Below, in pieces: positions 10,001 through 17,861 of a DNA stretch of 64,000 nt. The position numbers were made by a program, and so were the translations under genes. How positions within the stretch are numbered: position 1 is the first letter of the stretch; each line of letters begins with the position of its first letter. This DNA comes from Streptomyces sp. NBC_00683 (GTDB lineage Bacteria > Actinomycetota > Actinomycetes > Streptomycetales > Streptomycetaceae): the NCBI RefSeq assembly GCF_036226745.1, contig NZ_CP109013.1:744001-808000 (forward strand). The letters are read 5' to 3'. Under the pieces are notes generated by a model. That model worked only from the letters and a program-made list of their open reading frames with translations. It searched no databases and was not told where the DNA came from.

Positions 10001-10711
10001 GTGGGTCTGGTCCACACCGGTGTCCAGCACCGCGACCTTGACCCCGCGGCCGTCCTTGCCTGCCGCCCAGGCCTGGGGGGCGCCGATCTGCGGCACGCTG
10101 TCGGCCAGGGTGGCCTTCACCTTGCCGTCCAGCCAGACCTTCTCGACGCCGGCGGCGAGCTTCCTGGCCGAGGCGCCCTTCTGCTTCGACCGCAGCCCGG
10201 ACCAGAACACGCTGGTGCGGCCCGCATCGACATGCGTCGCGGCCGACTTCAGCCCGCGCAGCTTGCGCACCTTCTCGGCACCCTGCGGGAGCGGCACGTC
10301 CGCCTTGGTGCCCCGGACGATCAGCGGCAGTTCGGCGCCGTCGGAGTAGCCCTGCGCGATCAGCGCGTCGATGTCGAACAGGCGGGGGTCCAGGGTTCCG
10401 GCGTCGAGGAGCGCACGCACCTCGTCCGGAACCACGGTGATCTGCGTGCCGGTCTGCTCGATGCGCGCGATGCCCTCGGGGCTGTCCGCGTCGGGCTTGA
10501 AGGACACGTTCTGTTCGGCGCCGGTGCCGGTGACGACGACGGTGTCGCCGGTGATGAGACGGACGGTGTGGATGGCCGCCGACGTCGAGGGGCTCAGGGC
10601 GCTCACCCGTGGTTCCCGCGCAGAGTCGGCGCCGAGGGCGGCGGGCGCCGTGGCGCCTATCAGCGCGGCGAGCGCGACGGCTGTCGATGCTCTGAGTATG
10701 GGTCGGTGCAT
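7001..10711 (-). CDS. Large secreted S8 serine protease, copy 2
   Basis: 1236 residues from the ATG at 10711, chosen because a signal peptide follows at once (RASTAVALAALIGATAPAAL) and GGAGA lies about 10 bp upstream. Frames further upstream code for nothing export-like. Catalytic residues are Asp230 (VAVLDTGVD), His262 (GHGTHVAS), Asn359 (AAGN) and Ser439 (GTSMATPHVAG). The pro-region carries HTVRLITGDT. A PA-like segment (AAVDVKGKLAMVRRTADVY) and a C-terminal beta-sandwich (SYDGGKTWHRAAS) follow. It matches copies 1 and 3 in layout but is the most divergent: it lacks the two CSFCRTD-type cysteines of the others. Extracellular protease, monocistronic by its own terminator and a 390-bp upstream gap. 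Confidence 0.92.
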   Translation of the reverse strand: MHRPILRASTAVALAALIGATAPAALGADSAREPRVSALSPSTSAAIHTVRLITGDTVVVTGTGAEQNVSFKPDADSPEGIARIEQTGTQITVVPDEVRALLDAGTLDPRLFDIDALIAQGYSDGAELPLIVRGTKADVPLPQGAEKVRKLRGLKSAATHVDAGRTSVFWSGLRSKQKGASARKLAAGVEKVWLDGKVKATLADSVPQIGAPQAWAAGKDGRGVKVAVLDTGVDQTHPDLVGRVGEARNFTDAEDAVDHHGHGTHVASTVGGSGAASEGKNKGVAPGAELLVGKVLNDKGSGTDSWVLAGMEWAAHSGAKVVSMSLGSSEVSDGTDPLSAAVDELTAETGTLFVIAAGNTGPDQTTIGSPGAADAALTVAAVDKQDKLAPFSSRGPRFGDNALKPDIAAPGVDIVAARASGTAMGAPVSESYTKASGTSMATPHVAGAAAILAQAHPEWSAADLKGALMSSAKTLAGGAFAEGSGRVDVPAALDQTVWATNASFGTVAAHDSAAPITRKVTFHNTADHEVTLSLASDLTLDSGSGAVDAGALTLAAKTVTVPAGGSADVDVTMTPDLATAYGTYTGTITATGEGVTAHATVALNREQPTVKLTFTALMPDGTPATSASVVTLRDLTDSGPPAFIRVGADGVATAHVKPGRYTVFGHLRKDSDFVTFGIPDIEVGDQDVAVSADGRKAQPIKAETPQRSELRSLILSVGRRSDEQSTGASSTFVLGRAGGHQWALPSAKPKDGTFGTNVNWILQSPPIIAKAQLRDDVDLQAESFSFSGRFDGKRRLTVADVGTGSAAELAAVDVKGKLAMVRRTADVYTVLPRLVEAGAAAIMVVNSADERLPGSIPATVPVFGVPKSRGDLLAQALTRGPVRVQLTVEKNPSYLYGLVRGEDDGIAADQTFDPDRSTFADIAVKTYSPGANPDDIRNNQDGWLGYSTVAQRGAGSFADMAFGTTQHVYVNAEDAKWQRVVVPGNGASMVSMLRPYTPGKVVSEEWFKPVQRPTSPVDVYAPGTGMTPSRNSEEMVVQIPVWASPDGHFYEGSSMAEGDVDEFRVYRDGALLGTAPYPFAAITGLPAQKSRYRFELDAKRTQAWWQTSTETHTAWTFDSAQPEGVDWHTLPLLHADYDLRGVALDSSIKPLAAHKLTVSFRGADGSRSPLRSASVEVSYDGGKTWHRAASQTTSRAATVQLRAQKGATSVSLRVKGENAAGSRIEQTVINAVRVAK

Positions 10712-11037
10712 GGCAGTGATGTCTCCTGTAGGAAAGAGTGGCCGGGGCCGCGCACCCCAGCGGGGCACGGCCTCGGACGGTCGTCGGGAAGCGAATCGCT
10801 CACGCCTGTGGGCCGGGCGAGGCCATGCAGGCGAATGCGCGGTGCGGTTCGCCGTGCGCACGCACGCACGTGGCGAGGGCCGCTCAACGACCCCGGATCG
10901 CAGCAGACGTGCCGGCGGATCCGGGAGTGAACGGTTCCAGTTCGGCTCCGCTCCGTACAGACATTCCGCTGGCACATCGGCGTCAATGACCCCGATACGC
11001 CACGTGGTTGCCCCGGACGTGCAGGGGTGCGCCTTTA

Positions 11038-11079
11038 CCGGCCGCCTCCCCGGCCCCTGAGGCACGGGGAGGCGGCCGG
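11038..11079 (-). terminator. Hairpin terminator downstream of S8 protease 3
   Basis: A 15-bp perfect stem (CCGGCCGCCTCCCCG / CGGGGAGGCGGCCGG) with a 12-nt loop, in the 390-bp gap between proteases 2 and 3. The rest of that gap (10712-11037) should hold the promoter of protease 2. I see no convincing -10/-35 pair or repeat in it. Confidence 0.72.
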
Positions 11080-11101
11080 CCGAAAAGGGGCCGCTCCAGG
11101 G

Positions 11102-14100
11102 CTATCTCAGCGCGTAGGCACGGTTGATCGTCTCCACCGTGCGACCGCCGTCGTGGTCCCAGACCTCCGTGCGCAGCGTCACGTACCCGTCCGTCGCGGC
11201 GCGGTCGGGGTGGGTGACCGTGACCCGGAAGGAGTCGTCGTGCGCGCGTCGCGTGCGCGCTGCGTTCCAGGTCGTCCCGCCGTCGTAGCTGACGGACACC
11301 TTCGCGCCCGCCACGTCCGTACCACCGTGCCGGCCACGAGGCCGGGAGGTATGGACGGTGAAGTCGAACGGGCGGCCCGCCGGGGCCTCGTTGAAGACGT
11401 TCAGCGGCATCGTGTAGTCGAGCAGCAGCACGGGCAGGGGCTCGCACCGCGTTGCCCCGGCGACGACGTTCTCGCAGCCCTTGATCTCCGCCTTCCGCGG
11501 GGCTGCGGAGCGGAAGCTCCACTCCGTGCGGGTCGTGGAGCCCAAGGTCACCCCGGTGTAGTCGCCGAAGCGCTTGGTGTCCACGACGACCCGGTAGTCC
11601 GCGGGCTCGGGAACCATGAGGTGCTCGAGATCGGTCGCTTTCTCGCCGTTGCGGTAGTACGTCCAGGTGGGAAGCCGCCCGGCGACGATCGCGTGGCCGG
11701 GGTCCGAGTCTCCTCCGGAGTTGGTGGTGAAGAAGACGCCCGCGTCCGTACGGCAGAAGGAACAGGCCAGCTCTGTGTGGGCCGACGGATGCATGGGGGC
11801 GGCGTACCAGTCCGCACGATAGGTGCGACCGGGTCGTTCGTAGACGGTCTCGGGACTCACCATCTGCGCGGCGTACGAGGTGTGCGGGGTGACCAACTGC
11901 TGATACCTGACCCGCTTGTCGGCGAGGATGTGGTCGTCGCGGGTGCCGCCCTGGCCGAGTGCCTGGCCGGTCTGGAGCGACGGGATGCCGTAGGGGCCCC
12001 AGGCGTTGAGCATCTCCCAGCCGACGCGCCGGACTCGGTCCGAGTGGAAGGTGTTCCTGACGGTGACGAAGTCCTCGGTGGACGCCCGCCGGGCGGCCCG
12101 CGTGGGCAGCGCACCGGTGTCGTAGTACTGCGCCGAGTAGGTGTAGCGGGACTCGTTCACTCCGGTGAAGGCGACGGTCACGTCACCCCGCCCGGTGAGT
12201 TCGGCGAGTCGCCGACCGTCCTCGTAGCCCGCGACGGTCACCGGGATGGTCAGACCGCTGCCGACGAAGCCGGCGCGCGGGCCCTCCCGCGGAGGTACGG
12301 CGATGACGGCCTCGGCACCTGCTTCGGAGGCCCACCGTACCTGCTCGGTGATCCCGACCAGGTTGTCGGAGGTCACCAGGACCGCCTTGCCCCGCACGTC
12401 GGCGGCGGCGATCTCCGCCCGGCTGCCCGCGCCCACGTCCACGAGGCCCAGATTCTTCGTTCCGGAGAATCGCGCGGTGTTGACCGGGGCGCGCACCGCG
12501 ATGTCCTCGTGCACGGGGCCGGTCACGGCGAGCTTCTGGAGTGGCTCGCGCACGGCGACGAAGGTCGAGAGCACGAACTCGCCGGTGAGGGCCTTGCCGC
12601 TAGGGATGACTCCGTACTTCTCGTCGGAGGCCGCCTGGACGTCGGTGTAGCCGCGCATCTGGGTCATCGCGCCGCCGGGCGACGTGCGCTGCATCGTCAG
12701 GGTGAAGTGCGACGCCTCCAGGGGCCCGCGCTCATCGGTGACGTCCAGCGACAGGTCCTTCGCCCGTGCCGCGTCGACGTGGAGCGCCTGCGCCTCGCGG
12801 GTGTTGTCGATCTCGGGGAAGGCGAACACGTCCGTGGCGTACTCGACGGTCTCGACACCGGCCGGATCATCCGTGATCAGGGTGCCGATGATGGAGTACT
12901 TGCCCAGGGGCAGGCGGAGGCTGAAACTGTCCCGGCCTCGGAGCCGATGGCCCGTCACATACGTGTTGTCCAGGCCCTGTACGGTCAGTTCGACCATGGA
13001 CGGGATCTTGCCGATCCTGTCCTTGAAGTCGACGGTGACGGCCCGCCGCGGGGTCTCCTTGATGAAGCCGACCGGGGTGTGAACGGTCCGGCCGTCGGGT
13101 GCGGTCGCCGTGAGTGCGCCGGTGTACCGCCCTGCGGGGACGAGGTTGGGGTCGAGCGTGGCAGTCAGCTCCGCGGTTCCTCCGGCAGGCACGGTCACTT
13201 TGCCGGCCGCTGTCCCGTCGCGGCCGCTCAGACCGAGCGCACCGGCAGGCAGGGGCGTGCCGGCACGTTCGGTGACCGTCAGGTCCAGCGTCAACTCGAC
13301 TGGTTCGCTCCCCTCGTTGGCGAGCCGGAGCGTCTGGGAGCGCTTGTCGAACGTACCGTCCTGCCACATGACGAGGCCGTAGTCGACCGTGCCGGCGAGC
13401 GAGAGGTCGGAGTCGACGGCGGCGGCGATGTCCAGCCGCCCGTATCCCTGCTCGTAGACCGTCTGGCCGCTGATCTGCCGTGCGTGGGAGGTGAGGGCTG
13501 CCTTGATCTGCTGCCCGTTCCAGTCCGGGTGACGCTGCGCCATGATCGCGGCCGCACCCGCCACGTGCGGGGTGGCCATCGAGGTGCCGTTCATGGCTAT
13601 GTGCTGGGCGTCGACCGGTATGCCGAGGGTCGTGCCCGCGGCGCGGGCTGCCACGATGCCCACGCCCGGTGCGGTGATCTCGGGCTTGATGCCCGCGTCA
13701 CCGATCCGGGGGCCCCGGCTGGAGAACGGTGCCATCGCGTCCGCCCGGTCGACCGCACCCACGGTGAGCGCGGAGGGGGCGTTCGCGGGAGTGGCGACGG
13801 TCACCTCTCCCGGGCCGCTGTTGCCGGCCGCGATGACGAAGAGGGTTCCGGTCGAGGCGCTCATCGAGTCGACCGCCTCGGTCAGGGGTTCCCGGGCGGC
13901 GGTCGCCGTGGCTCCGAGGCTCATGTTGACGACGTCGGCGCCTTCCGCCGCCGCCCATTCCATGCCGGCCAGGACGTCGGAGAAGTCGCCGCCACCGCTG
14001 TTGTTCAGGACCTTGCCGACCATCAGGTCGGCGGCGGGCGCGACTCCCTTGTACTTTCCACCGGATGCCGCGCCGGTGCCCGCGATGGTGGCGGCGACGT

Positions 14101-14962
14101 GCGTGCCGTGGCCGAAGCCGTCCTGGACGTCCTCGCCGAGGACGAAGCTCCGGCTCAGGCTCACCCGCCCCGCAACGTCGGGGTGGTCCAGGTCGATACC
14201 GGAGTCGAGGACGGCGACCTTCGCTCCCTTGCCGTCGAAGCCCGCGGCCCAGGCTGCGGGGGCACCGACCTGGGCGGTGCTCCGGTCGAGGGTCGCCTCC
14301 ACCTTGCCGTCGTACCAGAGCCGCGTGATGGCCGGGCCGGTGGACGGCGCACGCTTCCCCTGCGTCTTGCCCTTGGAACGCACGGCGCGGAAGAAGCTCG
14401 CCGCCTCCTCCTTCTCCACGGTCACCGCGGTCATGCCGAGCCGGGGCAGTGTCGCGTTGCGCTTGCTGGCGGGGAGGTCGTCGGCCGCCTTGCTGAGCTT
14501 CGGCGTGACCGGTCTGCCCGCGTACGCGACCAGCGCGGGGATCTCATCGGTACGCGCGTCCGCCCGGCCGTCCTTGATCAGCTGGGTGATGTTGAAGAGT
14601 TCGGGGTCCACGAGGCCGGAGTCGACCGCGTCGGTGGAGTCCTGCGGATAGACGTAGAGGTCGCCGTCGGCGCCGGTCGACGTGTGGAACGTGGTCGGCC
14701 GGTCGCCCGCCGAGAAGACGTTCACCGCCTTGACGCGTCCGGCCTCGAGCGTGGTCGTGACGACATCGCCCGTGATGAGGGTGATACGGGACGTCCGGGC
14801 CACCGGCTTCTGCGCCGGGGCACCGACCACGCCTGTCGCCGTCGGCGCTTGTGTCCCGGCGGCTGCCGGCGAACCTGGCGTACCGGCGACCGCGGCCAGC
14901 ACGATCGCCGCGACCGCGAGGGTTCTCAGCCTCGTTCGGCCGGCGGTTGGGATGGGGTACAC
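11102..14962 (-). CDS. Large secreted S8 serine protease, copy 3
   Basis: 1286 residues starting at GTG with GGAG 5 bp upstream. The signal peptide (LRTLAVAAIVLAAVAGTPGS) is followed by a pro-region with SRITLITGDV. Catalytic Asp253 (VAVLDSGID), His285 (GHGTHVAA), Asn381 (AAGN) and Ser461 (GTSMATPHVAG) are all present. A PA-like segment (AAADVRGKAVLVTSDNL) and the paired-cysteine motif CSFCRTD, shared with copy 1, come late. The C-terminal beta-sandwich has SYDGGTTWNAART. Copies 1 and 3 are closest to each other, so the array probably arose by tandem duplication with copy 2 diverging. Secreted protease; substrate unknown. Confidence 0.92.
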   Translation of the reverse strand: MYPIPTAGRTRLRTLAVAAIVLAAVAGTPGSPAAAGTQAPTATGVVGAPAQKPVARTSRITLITGDVVTTTLEAGRVKAVNVFSAGDRPTTFHTSTGADGDLYVYPQDSTDAVDSGLVDPELFNITQLIKDGRADARTDEIPALVAYAGRPVTPKLSKAADDLPASKRNATLPRLGMTAVTVEKEEAASFFRAVRSKGKTQGKRAPSTGPAITRLWYDGKVEATLDRSTAQVGAPAAWAAGFDGKGAKVAVLDSGIDLDHPDVAGRVSLSRSFVLGEDVQDGFGHGTHVAATIAGTGAASGGKYKGVAPAADLMVGKVLNNSGGGDFSDVLAGMEWAAAEGADVVNMSLGATATAAREPLTEAVDSMSASTGTLFVIAAGNSGPGEVTVATPANAPSALTVGAVDRADAMAPFSSRGPRIGDAGIKPEITAPGVGIVAARAAGTTLGIPVDAQHIAMNGTSMATPHVAGAAAIMAQRHPDWNGQQIKAALTSHARQISGQTVYEQGYGRLDIAAAVDSDLSLAGTVDYGLVMWQDGTFDKRSQTLRLANEGSEPVELTLDLTVTERAGTPLPAGALGLSGRDGTAAGKVTVPAGGTAELTATLDPNLVPAGRYTGALTATAPDGRTVHTPVGFIKETPRRAVTVDFKDRIGKIPSMVELTVQGLDNTYVTGHRLRGRDSFSLRLPLGKYSIIGTLITDDPAGVETVEYATDVFAFPEIDNTREAQALHVDAARAKDLSLDVTDERGPLEASHFTLTMQRTSPGGAMTQMRGYTDVQAASDEKYGVIPSGKALTGEFVLSTFVAVREPLQKLAVTGPVHEDIAVRAPVNTARFSGTKNLGLVDVGAGSRAEIAAADVRGKAVLVTSDNLVGITEQVRWASEAGAEAVIAVPPREGPRAGFVGSGLTIPVTVAGYEDGRRLAELTGRGDVTVAFTGVNESRYTYSAQYYDTGALPTRAARRASTEDFVTVRNTFHSDRVRRVGWEMLNAWGPYGIPSLQTGQALGQGGTRDDHILADKRVRYQQLVTPHTSYAAQMVSPETVYERPGRTYRADWYAAPMHPSAHTELACSFCRTDAGVFFTTNSGGDSDPGHAIVAGRLPTWTYYRNGEKATDLEHLMVPEPADYRVVVDTKRFGDYTGVTLGSTTRTEWSFRSAAPRKAEIKGCENVVAGATRCEPLPVLLLDYTMPLNVFNEAPAGRPFDFTVHTSRPRGRHGGTDVAGAKVSVSYDGGTTWNAARTRRAHDDSFRVTVTHPDRAATDGYVTLRTEVWDHDGGRTVETINRAYALR

Positions 14963-15001
14963 ATCAGCTCCGTGTGTGTAGGGGGTCGTTGCCGATCCCG
15001 G

Positions 15002-15020
15002 GGGCGCGCTCTGCGCGCCC
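15002..15020 (-). terminator. Short GC-rich hairpin downstream of the M4 protease
   Basis: GGGCGCGC-TCT-GCGCGCCC, an 8-bp stem with a 3-nt loop, lies between the M4 stop (15079) and the start of protease 3. It is a plausible terminator. Confidence 0.5.
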
Positions 15021-15078
15021 GGTCAGGTCGTACGGGCGGCCGTGGGCCCGGCCTCCCGAGCTCACGGCCGCAGTGTCG

Positions 15079-17754
15079 TCAGCAGTGGGTGCGGTGGGCG
15101 TCCCGGGTGACCAGGCTGGTGTCGCCGAACGTCGAGTCCAGCCACAGGACCCGGCGGCCCTCACCCAGCACCGGTGCCTCCTGCGCGCCGGGGTTGCAGC
15201 TCACCGGTTCGGCGGCGCCGCCCTTGACCGGCATGATCCACAGATTGGGCAGCATGTCCTCGGTGGCGGTGTCCGCGGTGTAGTAGCCGCGGTAGTCGCT
15301 GTAGACGAGCCACTTGTCGTTCACCGTGATCTGAGGTGCGAAGGGGGTGTCGGGAGTGCCCTGGGGGACGAGCACCCGGTCGTCACTGCCGTCCGCGTCG
15401 GCGCTGCGGAGTTGGAGGTCCTCGTCGAAGTCCGTCTCCGACCAGACGATCCGGGTGCCGTTGGTGTCCACCTGCACGGCGTACGCCATCGGGTTCCCGG
15501 AGGGGTCCTTGCCGGCGGGCAGGATCGTGCGGCGGGCGGTGGACAGGTCGTACGTCGCCGCGTTGCGGCCGTTGAACGATCCCGCCACGTGGATGTAGGC
15601 GATCGTGTCGCCGGAGATCCGGGGGAAGTAGCCCTGGACCCTCTGATCAGGAGTGAGGTTGGTGACCGGCGCGTCGCCGGACTTCGTGAACAGGTCGTTG
15701 TGGTCGCCCGTTCCGCCCAGGGGTTCGTCCCCGCTCCACACGAACGTGTCGCCCGAGACATCGGCGTTGCCCTGCATGCCGCCGCCGGGGTGCAGGTCGG
15801 TGACCGTGCCGCCGTCGAACGAGCCTCGGACGACGTCGGCGTTCACCCAGTACGGGTTGACCCGGGTCAGCCGGGTCCACACCACGGTGTTGCCGCTGAT
15901 GCGCGGAGCCGTGTTGCCGATGACTCCGTTCACCGTCCTGGACCCGGTGATGGGCTCCGAGATGACCCGGGTTCGCGTGCTGCCCAGGGTGCCGACCCTG
16001 ATCTGCGGGTCACCCGTCGCGGGGTCCGTCTCTCCGATCACCCAGCGCTTGCCGTCCACGTCCGGGGCGCTGCTCGGCTGTACGCCGCTCAGTACGGTCC
16101 GTGAGTCGTGCGGCAGTCTCCGCTGCCAGGACTTGGTGATGCCGTGGCTGTCGAATGCCTTTGATATGGCGACGAGTTCGCGCTTACCGGTGTCGAGGGA
16201 CCGGGCCGCGTCGAGGACCGCCAGCCGGCCTGCGTAGAAGTCCGTGAACGGGGTGAAGTACTGGGTGAGCGCCGTGTAGATGATCTTGTCCGCGCTCTTC
16301 GGGTCGAGCTTCTCCCTGATGTCCCACAGGGCTCCCGAGAAGATGGTCGAGTTGAGGTGCACTCCCCCGTTGTCGACGTCGGGCGGGAGCGACAGGTAGT
16401 CCCGCTCGGCCCTGCGGCCGTCGTTCATGTCGCGCAGTGCGCAGTCCTGCGGGGAGGTCTGCGGGCAGAGGTCCTCTCCGAGGAGGCCGGCGGCCGGGTC
16501 GTCCATGGGGGTACGGGAGTCGGTGACGTCGATGGCGTTTCCGAAGTAGTCGGAGACGGCCTCGTTGATGGCTCCGGACTGCTGGAGGTAGATCAGCCCG
16601 CCGGAGTGATCGGTGACGCCGTGGGTCATCTCGTGGCCGACGACGTCCAGGTCCGCGGCGAAGGACCGTCCGTTGGACGACCGGCCGTAGACCATCTTCG
16701 TGCCGTCCCAGAAGGCGTTGTCGAACGGGCGGCCCCCGTAGGTGACGTCGACGACCGAGCGCATGGAGCCGCCCTTGCCGTCGATGCCGTCGCGGCCGAG
16801 GGAGCGGTAGAAGTCGTACACCTGGCCCGCGCCCCAGTGGGCGTCCACCGCACCGGAGTCGGTGTTCGCGCCGTCGAAGTGAGCGGCGCCCGAGAGGGCG
16901 AGCTTGGCATCGGTGGGCATCGTGCCCTGGTACTTGGTGACGCTTGCCCCGGCCGCGTCGTAGGTGAGGATCTCGCCGCCCTGAGCGGCCCACATGGGCT
17001 TGGAACGGTCGCGCAGCTCGTACCCGCTGTCCGTGTCGTACACCGCGAGGGGCTTGGTCACGCCCTGCTGGTTCACGCCGGTACCGTCGGCAGGGCCCGC
17101 CTGCTGAAGGTTGTCGTAGTCGAGCGCGAGGGTGCCGTGATGAGCGTCCAGGTACACCTCGCGGCGGCTGGGCTTCCCTGCCGGAGTCAGCCCGGTGACC
17201 GTCAGGTGGTAGGCGAGCGTGCCCGTTCCGTCGGGGAGGACCACGAGCCCGTGTCCCTCGGTCTCGCGGGTGCCGTCCCTGTACGCGGTGGTGTCCACGA
17301 ACGGGAGCAGGTCGATGGCCGCCTGCTGGGTGAAGGCCGGTTCGGTGTCCACGGTCAGATCGGTGAAGAGCGATCCGGCGGCGCTGGTGACGCCCGAGGT
17401 GTCCGCGTGCACGAGGTACGTGCCGCCGAGCACCGGAACACCGTGGTGGCGCTGGGTGAAACGGACGGTCGTGGTGTCCCCGGCCACGGACGTCCCCGCG
17501 GCGGCGAGGCCGAGGCCACGTGCGTGGTAGACGTCGTCGTTGTCGGCGAGATGCCGGCGGGCCCGCTCCTGCGGCGAGGCGGAGACGGACGGGGCCTCGC
17601 CATCGAGGCCCGTGACGTGGGTGGGCGTACGGGAGTTCAGGCCGGCGATGATGTCCGGCGGTGGCTCGTCGGCTGCGGCAGGGGTACCCGCGAGTACGAG
17701 GGGCACAGCGAGTGCGGCGGCCATACCGGCACCGGCAAGGCGTCTGAGACGCAT
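15079..17754 (-). CDS. Secreted M4 (thermolysin-like) metalloprotease with C-terminal propeller-like region
   Basis: 891 residues. Sec signal peptide (GMAAALAVPLVLAGTPAAA), then FTP/PepSY pro-domains (about 60-215, with TVRFTQRHHGVPVLGG). The M4 catalytic domain carries the zinc motif His374-Glu375-x-x-His378 (VGHEMTHGVT), the third ligand Glu398 (GAINEAVSDYFGN) and the later GGVHLNS histidine. All catalytic elements are intact. From about residue 560 to the end the protein has repeated beta-strand segments such as ISGNTVVWTR, VSGDTFVWSGD and ISGDTIAYIH, ending in VLWLDSTFG. These look like TolB-type propeller blades, so this M4 protease is longer than the usual 500-600 residues. Extracellular. 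The neighbouring S8 enzymes suggest a proteolysis gene cluster. Confidence 0.92.
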   Translation of the reverse strand: MRLRRLAGAGMAAALAVPLVLAGTPAAADEPPPDIIAGLNSRTPTHVTGLDGEAPSVSASPQERARRHLADNDDVYHARGLGLAAAGTSVAGDTTTVRFTQRHHGVPVLGGTYLVHADTSGVTSAAGSLFTDLTVDTEPAFTQQAAIDLLPFVDTTAYRDGTRETEGHGLVVLPDGTGTLAYHLTVTGLTPAGKPSRREVYLDAHHGTLALDYDNLQQAGPADGTGVNQQGVTKPLAVYDTDSGYELRDRSKPMWAAQGGEILTYDAAGASVTKYQGTMPTDAKLALSGAAHFDGANTDSGAVDAHWGAGQVYDFYRSLGRDGIDGKGGSMRSVVDVTYGGRPFDNAFWDGTKMVYGRSSNGRSFAADLDVVGHEMTHGVTDHSGGLIYLQQSGAINEAVSDYFGNAIDVTDSRTPMDDPAAGLLGEDLCPQTSPQDCALRDMNDGRRAERDYLSLPPDVDNGGVHLNSTIFSGALWDIREKLDPKSADKIIYTALTQYFTPFTDFYAGRLAVLDAARSLDTGKRELVAISKAFDSHGITKSWQRRLPHDSRTVLSGVQPSSAPDVDGKRWVIGETDPATGDPQIRVGTLGSTRTRVISEPITGSRTVNGVIGNTAPRISGNTVVWTRLTRVNPYWVNADVVRGSFDGGTVTDLHPGGGMQGNADVSGDTFVWSGDEPLGGTGDHNDLFTKSGDAPVTNLTPDQRVQGYFPRISGDTIAYIHVAGSFNGRNAATYDLSTARRTILPAGKDPSGNPMAYAVQVDTNGTRIVWSETDFDEDLQLRSADADGSDDRVLVPQGTPDTPFAPQITVNDKWLVYSDYRGYYTADTATEDMLPNLWIMPVKGGAAEPVSCNPGAQEAPVLGEGRRVLWLDSTFGDTSLVTRDAHRTHC

Positions 17755-17861
17755 GGCTTGTTCGGCCTCCAGGTCGGGAACAGTTGCCGCACGCTAGGCA
17801 GCCGCCATTACCCGGCAATTACCGGCACCGCTCCATGGAGGTCTCCGAAGGGGGCGGGCCG

